Part shown: positions 29,258 through 43,690 of the stretch, in pieces
Position numbering within the stretch: the stretch's first letter is position 1
Layout of the letters: each line of letters opens with the position of its first letter
Assembly: GCA_030407085.1 (NCBI GenBank)
Contig: CM059584.1
Span: forward strand, 65,298,001 to 65,362,000
Source of the DNA: Trichopria drosophilae
Lineage: Eukaryota > Arthropoda > Insecta > Hymenoptera > Diapriidae
Direction of reading: 5' to 3'
Length of the DNA stretch: 64,000 bases
Made by a program: the position numbers and the translations under genes
Notes under the pieces: model-generated
What the model was told of the DNA's origin: nothing
Databases searched by the model: none
What the model saw: the letters and a program-made list of their open reading frames with translations, nothing else

Positions 29258-32200
29258 AATTCCCGAAGGCATAAGAAAAGGTTTCAGGAGTAACTTCGTC
29301 TTACTCTCATTTTTAGAGCCATATTTATTGATTCTAACCTATTAGGAGCGGCTATTGGGGGTCCAAATATTTTGGAAATCATGTATTCTTTAAGAAAACA
29401 GCTGATGGAGTTTATTTCATGTCCAATAGAACCAGTAACATCTTATCAAAATATTTAGTTTCCTATTGCGTTGTGATCCGGGGGTATATTGACTGACCTG
29501 TCAGCATGAAAATTTATATTTTTAATTCCCGAAGGCATAAGAAAAGGTTTCAGGAGTAACTTCGTCTTACTTTCATTTTCAGAGTCATATTTATTGATTC
29601 TAACCTATTAGGAGCGGCTATTGGGGGTCCAAATATTTTGGAAATCTTGTATTCTTTAAGAAAACAGCTGATGGAGTTTATTTCATGTCCAATAGAAGCA
29701 GTAACATCTTATCAAAATATTTAGTTTCCTATTGCGTTGTGATCCGGGGGTATATTGACTGACCTGTCAGCATGAAAATTTATATTTTTAATTCCCGAAG
29801 GCATAAGAAAAGTATTCAGGAGTAACTTCGTCTTACTTTCATTTTTAGAGCCATATTTATTGATTCTAACCTATTAGGAGAGGCTATTGGGGGTCCAAAT
29901 ATTTTTGAAATCTTGTATTCTTTAAGAAAACAGCTGATGGAGTTTATTTCATGTCCAGTAGAACCAGTAACATCTTATCAAAATATTTAATTTCCTATTG
30001 CGTTGTGATCCGGGGGTATATTGACTGACCTGTCAGCATGAAAATTTATATTTTTAATTCCCGAAGGCATAAGAAAAGGTTTCAGGAGTAACTTCGTCTT
30101 ACTTTCATTTTTAGAGCCATATTTATTGATTCTAACCTATTAGGAGCGGCTATTGGGGGTCCAAATATTTTTGAAATCTTGTATTCTTTAAGAAAACAGC
30201 TGATGGAGTTTATTTCATGTCCAATAGAAGCAGTAACATCTTATCAAAATATCTAGTTTCCTATTGCGTTGTGATCCGGGGGTATATTGACTGGCCTGTC
30301 AGCATGAAAATTTATATTTTTAATTCCCGAAGGCATAAGAAAAGGTTTCAGGAGTAAATTCGTCTTACTTTCATTTTTAGAGCCATATTTATTGATTCTA
30401 ACCTATTAGGAGCGGCTATTGGGGGTCCAAATATTTTTGAAATCTTGTATTCTTTAAGAAAACAGCTGATGGAGTTTATTTCATGTCCAATAGAACCAGT
30501 AACATCTTATCAAAATATTTAGTTTCCTATTTCGTTGTGATCCGGGGGTATATTGACTGACCTGTCAGCATGAAAATTTATATTTTTAATTCCCGAAGGC
30601 ATAAGAAATGGTTTCAGGAGTAACTTCGTCTTACTTTCATTTTTAGAGCCATATTTATTGATTCTAACCTATTAGGAGCGGCTATTGGGGGTCCAAATAT
30701 TTTTGAAATCTTGTATTCTTTAAGAAAACAGCTGATGGAGTTTATTTCATGTCCAATAGAACCAGTAACATCTTATCAAAATATTTAGTTTCCTATTTCG
30801 TTGTGATCCGGGGGTATATTGACTGACCTGTCAGCATGAAAATTTATATTTTTAATTCCCGAAGGCATAAGAAAAGGTTTCAGGAGTAACTTCGTCTTAC
30901 TTTCATTTTTAGAGCCATATTTATTGATTCTAACCTATTAGGAGCGGCTATTGGGGGTCCAAATATTTTTGAAATCTTGTATTCTTTAAGAAAACAGCTG
31001 ATGGAGTTTATTTCATGTCCAATAGAACCAGTAACATCTTATCAAAATATTTAGTTTCCTATTGCGTTGTGATCCGGGGGTATATTGACTGACCTGTCAG
31101 CATGAAAATTTATATTTTTAATTCCCGAAGGCATAAGAAAAGGTTTCAGGAGTAACTTCGTCTTACTTTCATTTTTAGAGCCATGTTTATTGATTCTAAC
31201 CTATTAGGAGCGGCTATTGCGGGACCAAATATTTTTGAAATCTTGTATTCTTTAAGAAAACAGCTGATGGAGTTTATTTCATGTCCAATAGAAGCAGTAA
31301 CATCGTATCAAAATATTTAGTTTCCTATTGCGTTGTGATCCGGGGGTATATTGACTGACCTGTCAGCATGAAAATTTATATTTTTAATTCCCGAAGGCAT
31401 AAGAAAAGGTTTCAGGAGTAATATCGTCTTACTTTCATTTTTAGAGCCATGTTTATTGATTCTAACCTATTAGGAGCGGCTATTGGGGGTCCAAATATTT
31501 TTGAAATATTGTATTCTTTAAGAAAACAACTGATGGAGATTATTTCATGTCCAATAGAACCAGTAACATCTTATCAAAATATTGAGTTTCCTATTGCGTT
31601 GTGATCCGGGGGTATATTGACTGACCTGTCAGCATGAAAATTTATATTTTTAATTCCCGAAGGCATAAGAAAAGGTTTCAGGAGTAACTTCGTCTTACTT
31701 TCATTTTTAGAGCCATATTTATTGATTCTAACCTATTAGGAGAGGCTATTGGGGGTCGAAATATTTTTTAAATCTTGTATTCTTTAAGAAAACAGCTGAT
31801 GGAGTTTATTTCATGTCCAATAGAACCAGTAACATCTTATCAAAATATTTAGTTTCCTATTGCGTTGTGATCCGGGGGTATATTGACTGACCTGTCAGGA
31901 TGAACATTTATATTTTTAATTCCCGAAGGCATAAGAAAAGGTTTCAGGAGTAACTTCGTCTTACTTTCATTTTTAGAGCCATATTTATTGATTCTAACCT
32001 ATTAGGAGCGGCTATTGGGGGTCCAAATATTTTTGAAATCTTGTATTCTTTAAGAAAACAGCGGATGGAGTTTATTTCATGTCCAATAGAACCAGTAACA
32101 TCTTATCAAAATATTTAGTTTCCTATTGCGTTGTGATCCGGGGGTATATTGACTGACCTGTCAGCATGAAAATTTATATTTTTAATTCCCGAAGGCATAA

Positions 32201-35200
32201 GAAAAGGTTTCAGGAGTAACTTCGTCTTACTCTCATTTTTAGTGCCATATTTATTGATTCTAACCTATTTAGAGTCGCTACTGGCGCGACAAATATTTTG
32301 TATATCATGTATTCTTTAAGAAAACAGCTGATGGAGTTTATTTCATGTCCAATAGAAGCAGTAACATCTTATCAAAATATTTAGTTTCCTATTGCGTTGT
32401 GATCCGGGGGTATATTGACTGACCTGTCAGCATGAAAATTTATATTTTTAATTCCCGAAGGCATAAGAAAAGGTTTCAGGAGTAACTCCGTCTTACTTTC
32501 ATTTTTAGAGCCATATTTATTGATTCTAACCTATTAGGAGCGGTTATTGGGGGTCCAAATATTTTGGAAATCTTGTATTCTTTAAGAAAACAGCTGATGG
32601 AGTTTATTTCATGTCCTATAGAAGCAGTAACATCTTATCAAAATATTTAGTTTCCTATTGCGTTGTGATCCGGGGGTATGTTGACTGACCTGTCAGCATG
32701 AAAATTTATATTTTTAATTCCCGAAGGCATAAGAAAAGGTTTCAGGAGTAACTTCGTCTTACTTTCATTTTTAGAGCCATATGTATTGATTCTAACCTAT
32801 TAGGAGAGGCTATTGGGGGTCCAAATATTTTTGAAATCTTGTATTCTTTAAGAAAACAGCTGATGGAGTTTATTTCATGTCCAATAGAACCAGTAACATC
32901 TTATCAAAATATTTAATTTCCTATTGCGTTGTGATCCGGGGGTATATTGACTGACCTGTCAGCATGAAAATTTATATTTGTAATTCCCGAAGGCATAAGA
33001 AAAGTTTTCAGGAGTAACTTCGTCTTACTTTCATTTTTAGAGCCACATTTATTGATTCTAACCTATTAGGAGCGGCTATTGGGGGTCCAAATATTTTTGA
33101 ATTCTTGTATTCTTTAAGAAAACAGCTAATGGAGTTTATTTCATATCCAATAGAACCAGTAACATCTTATCAAAATATTTAGTTTCCTATTGCGTTGTGA
33201 TCCGGGGGTATATTGACTGACCTGTCAGCATGAAAATTTATATTTTTAATTCCCGAAGGCATAAGAAAAGGTTTCAGGAGTAACTTCGTCTTACTTTCAT
33301 TTTCAGAGTCATATTTATTGATTCTAACCTATTAGGAGCGGCTATTGGGGGTCCAAATATTTTTTAAATCATGTATTCTTTAAGAAAACAGCTAATGGAG
33401 TTTATTTCATGTCCAATAGAACCAGTAACATCTTATCAAAATATTTAGTTTCCTATTGCGTTGTGATCCGGGGGTATATTGACTGACCTGTCAGCATGAA
33501 AATTTATATTTTTAATTCCCGAAGGCATAAGAAAAGGTTTCAGGAGTAACTTCGTCTTACTTTCATTTTCAGAGTCATATTTATTGATTCTAACCTATTA
33601 GGAGCGGCTATTGGTGGTCCAAATATTTTGGAAATCTTGTATTCTTTAAGAAAACAGCTGATGGAGTTTATTTCATGTCCAATAGAAGCAGTAACATCTT
33701 ATCAAAATATTTAGTTTCCTATTGCGTTGTGATCCGGGGGTATATTGACTGACCTGTCAGCATGAAAATTTATATTTTTAATTCCCGAAGGCATAAGAAA
33801 AGTTTTCAGGAGTAACTTCGTCTTACTTTCATTTTTAGAGCCATATTTACTGATTCTAACCTATTAGGAGAGGCTATTGGGGGTCCAAATATTTTTGAAA
33901 TCTTGCATTCTTTAAGAAAATAGCTGATGGAGTTTATTTCATGTCCAATAGAACCAGTAACATCTTATCAAAATATTTAATTTCCTATTGCGTTGTGATC
34001 CGGGGGTATATTGACTGACCTGTCAGCATGAAAATTTATATTTGTAATTCCCGAAGGCATAAGAAAAGGTTTCAGGAGTAACTTCGTCTTACTTTCATTT
34101 TTAGAGCCACATTTATTGATTCTAACCTATTAGGAGCGGCTATTGGGGGTCCAAATATTTTTGAAATCTTGTATTCTTTAAGAAAACAGCTGATGGAGTT
34201 TATTTCATGCCCAATAGAACCGGTAACATCTTATCAAAATATTTAGTTTCCTATTGCGTTGTGATCCGGGGGTATATTGACTGACCTGTCAGCATGAAAA
34301 TTTATATTTTTAATTCCCGAAGGCATAAGAAAAGGTTTCAGGAGTAACTTCGTCTTACTCTCATTTTTAGAGCCATATTTATTGATTCTAACCTATTAGG
34401 AGCGGCTATTGGGGGTCCAAATATTTTTTAAATCTTGTATTCTTTAAGAAAACAGCTGATGGAGTTTATTTCATGTCCAATAGAACCAGTAACATCTTAT
34501 CAAAATATTTAGTTTCCTATTGCGTTGTGATCCGGGGGTATATTGACTGACCTGTCAGCATGAAAATTTATATTTTTAATTCCCGAAGGCATAAGAAAAG
34601 GTTTCAGGAGTAACTTCGTCTTACTTTCATTTTCAGAGCCATATTTATTGATTCTAACCTATTAGGAGCGGCTATTGCGGGACCAAATATTTTTGAAATC
34701 TTGTATTCTTTAAGAAAACAGCTGATGGAGTTTATTTCATGTCCAATAGAAGCAGTAACATCTTATCAAAATATTTAGTTTCCTATTGCGTTGTGATCGG
34801 GGGGTATATTGACTGACCTGACAGGAAGAAAATTTAGAGTGTTAAGTGCCGAAGGCATAAGAAAAGGTTTCAGGAGTAACTTAGTCTTACTTTCATTTTT
34901 AGAGCCATATTTATTGATTCTAACCTATTAGGAGCGGCTATTGGGGGTCCAAATATTTTTAATCTTGTATTCTTTAAGAAAACAGCTGATGGAGTTTATT
35001 TCATGTCCAATAGAAGCAGTAACATCGTATCAAAATATTTAGTTTCCTATTGCGTTGTGATCGGGGGGTATATTGACTGACATGTTAGCATGAAAATTTA
35101 GATTTTTAATTCCTGAAGGCATAAGAAAAGGTTTCAGGAGAAACTTAGTCTTACTTTCATTTTTAGAGTCATATTTATTGATTCTAACATTTTATGAGCA

Positions 35201-38200
35201 GCTATTGGGGGTCCAATTATTTTTGAAATATTGTATTCTTTAAGAAAACAGCTGATGGAGCTTATTTCATGTCCAATAGAACCAGTAACATCTTATCAAA
35301 ATATTGAGTTTCCTATTGCGTTGTGATCCGGGGGTATATTGACTGACCTGTCTGCATGAAAATTTATATTTTTAATTCCCGAAGGCATAAGAAAAGGTTT
35401 CAGGAGTAACTTAGTCTTACTTTCATTTTTAGAGCCATATTTATTGATTCTAACCTATTAGGAGCGGCTATTGGGGGTCCAAATATTTTTGAAATCTTGT
35501 ATTCTTTAAGAAAACAGCTGATGGAGTTTATTTCATGTCCAATAGAAGCAGTTAACATCTTATCAAAATATTTAGTTTCCTATTGCGTTGTGATCCGGGG
35601 GTATATTGACTGACCTGTCTGCATGAAAATTTATATTTTTAATTCCCGAAGGCATAAGAAAAGGTTTCAGGAGTAACATCGTCTTACTTTCATTTTTAGA
35701 GCCATATTTATTGATTCTAACCTATTAGGAGCGGCTATTGGGGGTCCAAATATTTTTGAAATCTTGTATTCTTTAAGAAAACAGCTGATGGAGTTTATTT
35801 CATGTCCAATAGAAGCAGTAACATCTTATCAAAATATTTAGTTTCCTATTGCGTTGTGATCCGGGGGTATATTGACTGACCTGTCAGCATGAAAATTTAT
35901 ATTTTTAATTCCCGAAGGCATAAGAAAAGGTTTCAGGAGTAACTTCGTCTTACTTTCATTTTTAGAGCCATAGTTATTTATTCTAACCTATTAGGAGCGG
36001 CTATTGGGGGTCCAAATATTTTGGAAATATTGTATTCTTTAAGAAAACAGCTGATGGAGCTTATTTCATGTCCAATAGAACCAGTAACATCTTATCAAAA
36101 TATTGAGTTTCCTATTGCGTTGTGATCCGGGGGTATATTGACTGACCTGTCTGCATGAAAATTTATATTTTTAGTTCACGAAGACATAAGAAAAGGTTTC
36201 AGGAGTAACTTCGTCTTACTTTCATTTTTAGAGCCATATTTATTGACTCTAACCTATTAGGAGCGGCTATGGGGGGTCCAAATATTTTTTAAATCATGTA
36301 TTCATTAAGAAAACAGCTGATGGAGTTTATTTCATGTCCAATAGAACCAGTAACATCTTATCAAAATATTGTGTTTCCTATTGCGTTGTGATCCGGGGGT
36401 ATATTGACTGACCTGTCAGCATGAAAATTTATATTTTTAATTCCCGAAGACATAAGAAAAGGTTTCAGGAGTAACTTCGTCTTACTTTCATTTTTAGAGC
36501 CATATTTATTGATTCTAACCTATTAGGAGCGGCTATTGGGGGTCCAAATATTTTTTAAATCTTGTATTCTTTAAGAAAACAGCTGATGGAGTTTATTTCA
36601 TGTCCAATAGAACCAGTAACATCTTATCAAAATATTTAGTTTCCTATTGCGTTGTGATCCGGGGGTATATTGACTGACCTGTCAGCATGAAAATTTATAT
36701 TTTTAATTCCCGAAGGCATAAGAAAAGGTATCAGGAGTAACTTCGTCTTACTCTCATTTTTAGAGCCATATTTATTGATTCTAACCTATTAGGAGCGGCT
36801 ATTGGGGGTCCAAATATTTTGGAAATCTTGTATTCTTTAAGAAAACATATAATGGAGTTTATTTCATATCCAATAGAACCAGTAACATCTTATCAAAATA
36901 TTTAGTTTCCTATTGCGTTGTGATCCGGGGGTATATTGACTGACCTGTCAGCATGAAAATTTATATTTTTAATTCCCGAAGGCATAAGAAAAGTTTTCAG
37001 GAATAACTTCGTCTTACTCTCATTTTTAGAGCCATATTTATTGATTCTAACCTATTAGGAGAGGCTATTGGGGGTCCAAATATTTTTGAAATCTTGTATT
37101 CTTTAAGAAAACAGCTAATGGAGTTTATTTCATGTCCAATAGAACCAGTAACATCTTATCAAAATATTTAGTTTCCTATTGCGTTGTGATCCGGGGGTAT
37201 ATTGACTGACCTGTCAGCATGAAAATTTATATTTGTAATTCCCGAAGGCATAAGAAAAGGTTTCAGGAGTAACTTCGTCTTACTTTCATTTTTAGAGCCA
37301 CATTTATTGATTCTAACCTATTAGGAGCGGCTATTGGGGGTCCAAATATTTTTGAAATCTTGTATTCTTTAAGAAAACAGCTAATGGAGTTTATTTCATA
37401 TCCAATAGAACCAGTAACATCTTATCAAAATATTTAGTTTCCTATTGCGTTGTGATCCGGGGGTATATTGACTGACCTGTCAGCATGAAAATTTATATTT
37501 TTAATTCCCGAAGGCATAAGAAAAGGTTTCAGGAGTAAATTCGTCTTACTTTCATTTTTAGAGCCATATTTATTTATTCTACCCTATTAGGAGCTGCTAT
37601 TGTGGGTCCAAATATTTTTTAAATCTTGTATTCTTTAAGAAAACAGCTGATGGAGTTTATTTCATGTCCAATAGAACCAGTAACATCTTATCAAAATATT
37701 TAGTTTCCTATTGCGTTGTGATCCGGGGGTATATTGACTGACCTGTCAGCATGAAAATTTATATTTTTAATTCCCGAAGGCATAAGAAAAGGTTTCAGGA
37801 GTAACTTCGTCTTACTTTCATAGTTAGGAAGAGCGTCATTGAGTGTAAGCGATTAGATCTGGCTGTTGGCGGTCTAAATATTTTGGAAATCTTGTATTCT
37901 TTAAGAAAACAGCTGATGGAGTTTATTTCATTTCCAATAGAAGCAGTAACATCTTATCAAAATATTTAGTTTCCTATTGCGTTGTGATCCGGGGGTATAT
38001 TGACTGACCTGTCAGCATGAAAATTTATATTTTTAATTCCCGAAGGCATAAGAAAAGGTTTCAGGAGTAACTTCGTCTTACTTTCATTTTTAGAGCCATA
38101 TTTATTGATTCTAACCTATTAGGAGCGGCTATTGGGGGTCCAAATATTTTGGAAATCTTGTATTCTTTAAGAAAACAGCTGATGGAGTTAATTTCATGTC

Positions 38201-39098
38201 CAATAGAACCAGTAACATCTTATCAAAATATTTAGTTTCCTATTGCGTTGTGATCCGGGGGTATATTGACTGACCTGTCAGCATTAAAATTTATATTTTT
38301 AATTCCCGAAGGCATAAGAAAAGGTTTCAGGAGTAACTTCGTCTTACTTTCATTTTTAGAGCCATATTTATTGATTCTAACCTATTAGGAGCGGCTATTG
38401 GTGGTCCAAATATTTTGGAAATCTTGTATTCTTTAAGAAAACAGCTGATGGAGTTTATTTCATGTCCAATAGAAGCAGTAACATCTTATCAAAATATTTA
38501 GTTTCCTATTGCGTTGTGATCCGGGGGTAAATTGACTGACCTGTCAGCATGAAAATTTATATTTTTAATTCCCGAAGGCATAAGAAAAGGTTTCAGGAGT
38601 AACTTCGTCTTACTTTCATTTTCAGAGTCATATTTATTGATTCTAACCTATTAGGAGCGGCTATTGGGGGTCCAAATATTTTGGAAATCTTGTATTCTTT
38701 AAGAAAACAGCTGATGGAGTTTATTTCATGTCCAATAGAAGCAGTAACATCTTATCAAAATATTTAGATTCCTATTGCGTTGTGATCCAGGGGTATATTG
38801 ACTGACCTGTCAGCATGAAAATTTATATTTTTAATTCCCGAAGGCATAAGAAAAGTTTTCAGGAGTAACTTCGTCTTACTTTCATTTTTAGAGCCATATT
38901 TACTGATTCTAACCTATTAGGAGAGGCTATTGGGGGTCCAAATATTTTTGAAATCTTGCATTCTTTAAGAAAACAGCTGATGGAGTTTATTTCATGTCGG
39001 GTAGAACCAGTAACATCTTATCAAAATATTTAATTTCCTATTGCGTTGTGATCCGGGGGTATATTGACTGACCTGTCAGCATGAAAATTTATATTTGT

Positions 39099-41226
39099 AA
39101 TTCCCGAAGGCATAAGAAAAGGTTTCGGGAGTAACTTCGTCTTACTTTCATTTTTAGAGCCACATTTATTGATTCTAACCTATTAGGAGCGGCTATTGGG
39201 GGTCCAAATATTTTTTAAATCTTGTATTCTTTAAGAAAACAGCTAATGGAGTTTATTTCATATCCAATAGAACCAGTAACATCTTATCAAAATATTGAGT
39301 TTCCTATTGCGTTGTGATCCGGGGGTATATTGACTGACCTGTCAGCATGAAAATTTATATTTTTAATTCCCGAAGGCATAAGAAAAGGTTTCAGGAGTAA
39401 CTTCGTCTTACTTTCATTTTCAGAGCCATATTTATTGATTCTATCCTATTAGGAGCGGCTATTGGGGGTCCAAATATTTTGGAAATCTTGTATTCTTTAA
39501 GAAAACAGCTGATGGAGTTTATTTCATGTCGGGTAGAACCAGTAACATCTTATCAAAATATTGAGTTTCCTATTGCGTTGTGATCCGGGGGTATATTGAC
39601 TGACCTGTCAGCATGAAAATTTATATTTTTAATTCCCGAAGGCATAAGAAAAGGTTTCAGGAGTAACTTCGTGTTACTTTCATTTTCAGAGCCATATTTA
39701 TTGATTCTATCCTATTAGGAGCGGCTATTGGGGGTCCAAATATTTTGGAAATCTTGTATTCTTTAAGAAAACAGCTGATGGAGTTTATTTCATGTCGGGT
39801 AGAACCAGTAACATCTTATCAAAATATTTAGTTTCCTATTGCGTTGTGATCCGGGGGTATATTGACTGACCTGTCAGCATGAAAATTTATATTTGTAATT
39901 CCCGAAGGCATAAGAAAAGGTTTCAGGAGTAACTTCGTCTTACTTTCATTTTTAGAGCCACATTTATTGATTCTAACCTATTAGGAGCGGCTATTGGGGG
40001 TCCAAATATTTTTTAAATCTTGTATTCTTTAAGAAAACAGCTAATGGAGTTTATTTCATATCCAATAGAACCAGTAACATCTTATCAAAATATTGAGTTT
40101 CCTATTGCGTTGTGATCCGGGGGTATATTGACTGACCTGTCAGCATGAAAATTTATATTTTTAATTCCCGAAGGCATAAGAAAAGGTTTCAGGAGTAACT
40201 TCGTCTTACTTTCATTTTCAGAGCCATATTTATTGATTCTATCCTATTAGGAGCGGCTATTGGGGGTCCAAATATTTTGGAAATCTTGTATTCTTTAAGA
40301 AAACAGCTGATGGAGTTTATTTCATGTCGGGTAGAACCAGTAACATCTTATCAAAATATTTAGTTTCCTATTGCGTTGTGATCCGGGGGTATATTGACTG
40401 ACCTGTCAGCATGAAAATTTATATTTTTAATTCCCGAAGACATAAGAAAAGTTTTCAGGAGTAATTTCGTCTTACTTTCATTTTCAGAGCCATATTTATT
40501 GATTCTATCCTATTAGGAGCGGCTATTGGGGGTCCAAATATTTTGGAAATCTTGTATTCTTTAAGAAAACAGCTGATGGAGTTTATTTCATGTCGGGTAG
40601 AACCAGTAACATCTTATCAAAATATTGAGTTTCCTATTGCGTTGTGATCCGGGGGTATATTGACTGACCTGTCAGCATGAAAATTTATATTTTTAATTCC
40701 CGAAGGCATAAGAAAAGGTTTCAGGAGTAACTTCGTCTTACTTTCATTTTCAGAGCCATATTTATTGATTCTATCCTATTAGGAGCGGCTATTGGGGGTC
40801 CAAATATTTTGGAAATCTTGTATTCTTTAAGAAAACAGCTGATGGAGTTTCTTTCATGTCGGGTAGAACCAGTAACATCTTATCAAAATATTTAGTTTCC
40901 TATTGCGTTGTGATCCGGGGGTATATTGACTGACCTGTCAGCATGAAAATTTATATTTGTAATTCCCGAAGGCATAAGAAAAGGTTTCGGGAGTAACTTC
41001 GTCTTACTTTCATTTTTAGAGCCACATTTATTGATTCTAACCTATTAGGAGCGGCTATTGGGGGTCCAAATATTTTTTAAATCTTGTATTCTTTAAGAAA
41101 ACAGCTAATGGAGTTTATTTCATATCCAATAGAACCAGTAACATCTTATCAAAATATTGAGTTTCCTATTGCGTTGTGATCCGGGGGTATATTGACTGAC
41201 CTGTCAGCATGAAAATTTATATTTTT
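39099..41226. repeat. Locally homogenised satellite block with its own monomer types
   Basis: Eight monomers (starts 39099, 39365, 39631, 39897, 40163, 40429, 40695, 40961) read C'-A*-A*-C'-A*-A*-A*-C'. A* carries GATTCTATCC, TTGGAAATC and TCGGGTAGAACC; C' carries CCACATTT with TTTTTTAAATCTTG, AGCTAATGG and ATTGAGTTTCC. These combinations are rare elsewhere in the array, which points to a recent local amplification distinct from the B-C-D-A order. Confidence 0.75.
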
Positions 41227-43690
41227 AATTCCCGAAGGCATAAGAAAAGGTTTCAGGAGTAACTTCGTCTTACTTTCATTTTTAGAGCCATATTTATTGA
41301 TTCTAACCTATTAGGAGCGGCTATTGGGGGTCCAAATATTTTTGAAATCTTGTATTCTTTAAGAAAACAGCTGATGGAGTTTATTTCGTGTCCAATAGAA
41401 CCAGTAACATCTTATCAAAATATTGAGTTTCCTATTGCGTTGTGATCCGGGGGTATATTGACTGACCTGTCAGCATGAAAATTTATATTTTTAATTCCCG
41501 AAGGCATAAGAAAAGGTTTCAGGAGTAACTTCGTCTTACTCTCATTTTTAGAGCCATATTTATTGATTCTATCCTATTAGGAGAGGCTATTGGGGGTCCA
41601 AATATTTTTGAAATCTTGTATTCTTTAAGAAAACAGCTGATGGAGTTTATTTCGTGTCCAATAGAACCAGTAACATCTTATCAAAATATTTAGTTTCCTA
41701 TTGCGTTGTGATCCGGGGGTATATTGACTGACCTGTCAGCATGAAAATTTATATTTTTAATTCCCGAAGGCATAAGAAAAGGTTTCAGGAGTAACTTCGT
41801 CTTACTCTCATTTTTAGAGCCATATTTATTGATTCTAACCTATTAGGAGAGGCTATTGGGGGTCCAAATATTTTTGAAATCTTGTATTCTTTAAGAAAAC
41901 AGCTGATGGAGTTTATTTCATGTCCAATAGAAGCAGTAACATCTTATCAAAATATTTAGTTTCCTATTGCGTTGTGCTCCGGGGGTATATTGACTGACCT
42001 GTCAGCATGAAAATTTATATTTTTAATTCCCGAAGGCATAAGAAAAGTTTTCAGGAGTAACTTCGTCTTACTTTCATTTTTAGAGCCATATTTATTGATT
42101 CTAACCTATTAGGAGAGGCTATTGGGGGTCCAAATATTTTTGAAATCTTGTATTCTTTAAGAAAACAACTGATGGAGTTTATTTCGTGTCCAATAGAACC
42201 AGTAACATCTTATCAAAATATTTAGTTTCCTATTGCGTTGTGATCCGGGGGTATATTGACTGACCTGTCAGCATGAAAATTTATATTTTTAATTCCCGAA
42301 GGCATAAGAAAAGGTTTCAGGAGTAACTTCGTCTTACTCTCATTTTTATTGATTCTAACCTATTAGGAGAGGCTATTGGGGGTCCAAATATTTTTGAAAT
42401 CTTGTATTCTTTAAGAAAACAGCTGATGGAGTTTATTTCATGTCCAATAGAACCAGTAACATCTTATCAAAATATTTAGTTTCCTATTGCGTTGTGATCC
42501 GGGGGTATATTGACTGACCTGTCAGCATGAAAATTTATATTTGTAATTCCCGAAGGCATAAGAAAAGGTTTCAGGAGTAACTTCGGCTTACTTTCATTTT
42601 TAGAGCCACATTTATTGATTCTAACCTATTAGGAGCGGCTATTGGGGGTCCAAATATTTTGGAAATCTTGTATTCTTTAAGAAAACAGCTGATGGAGTTT
42701 ATTTCATGTCCAATAGAAGCAGTAACATCTTATCAAAATATTTAGTTTCCTATTGCGTTGTGATCCGGGGGTATATTGACTGACCTGTCAGCATGAAAAT
42801 TTATATTTTTAATTCCCGAAGGCATAAGAAAAGGTTTCAGGAGTAACTTCGTCTTACTTTCATTTTCAGAGCCATATTTATTGATTCTAACCTATTAGGA
42901 GCGGCTATTGGGGGTCCAAATATTTTGGAAATCTTGTATTCTTTAAGAAAACAGCTGATGGAGTTTATTTCATGTCCAATAGAAGCAGTAACATCTTATC
43001 AAAATATTTAGTTTCCTATTGCGTTGTGATCCGGGGGTATATTGACTGACCTGTCAGCATGAAAATTTATATTTTTAATTCCCGAAGGCATAAGAAAAGG
43101 TTTCAGGAGTAACTTCGTCTTACTTTCATTTTCAGAGCCATATTTATTGATTCTAACCTATTAGGAGCGGCTATTGGGGGTCCAAATATTTTGGAAATCT
43201 TGTATTCTTTAAGAAAACAGCTGATGGAGTTTATTTTATGTCCAATAGAAGCAGTAACATCTTATCAAAATATTTAGTTTCCTATTGCGTTGTGATCCGG
43301 GGGTATATTGACTGACCTGTCAGCATGAAAATTTATATTTTTAATTCCCGAAGGCATAAGAAAAGTTTTCAGGAGTAACTTCGTCTTACTTTCATTTTTA
43401 GAGCCATATTTATTGATTCTAACCTATTAGGAGAGGCTATTGGGGGTCCAAATATTTTTGAAATCTTGTATTCTTTAAGAAAACAGCTGATGGAGTTTAT
43501 TTCGTGTCCAATAGAACCAGTAACATCTTATCAAAATATTTAGTTTCCTATTGCGTTGTGATCCGGGGGTATATTGACTTACCTGTCAGCATGAAAATTT
43601 ATATTTTTAATTTCCGAAGGCATAAGAAGGTTTCAGGAGTAACTTCGTCTTACTTTCATTTTTAGAGCCATATTTAATGATTCCAACCTA

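Larger units (their letters stand above)
1..43690. repeat. 266-bp satellite array, about 164 monomers
   Basis: Direct tandem repeat of a 266-bp AT-rich unit that starts, in the phase used here, at AATTCCCGAAGGCATAAG (1, 267, 533, 799, 1065 and so on). The period is exactly 266 for long stretches, with only a few 1-4 bp indels and one 12-bp deletion near 42,348. Both the left edge of the window and the last unit (from 43,609) are partial, so the array extends beyond position 1. Diagnostic sites define types: A (TTCAGAG, TTGGAAATC, GAAGCAG), B (AGTTTTCAGG, TTACTGATT, GAGAGGCT, TTGCATTC, ATTTAATTTCC), C (TTTGTAATT, CCACATTT, AGCTAATGG, TCATATCC), D (AAATATTTTTTAAATCATG). Each monomer carries the dyad CTGACCTGTCAG. 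No long reading frame is shared by the monomers. A centromeric or pericentromeric role is inferred only from array size and type structure. Confidence 0.98.

Noticed and set aside
1..43690. CENP-B-box-like site in the satellite
   Set aside because: Only the TTCGT core (in CTTCGTCTTAC) and a distant CCGGG are present, not the 17-bp arrangement.
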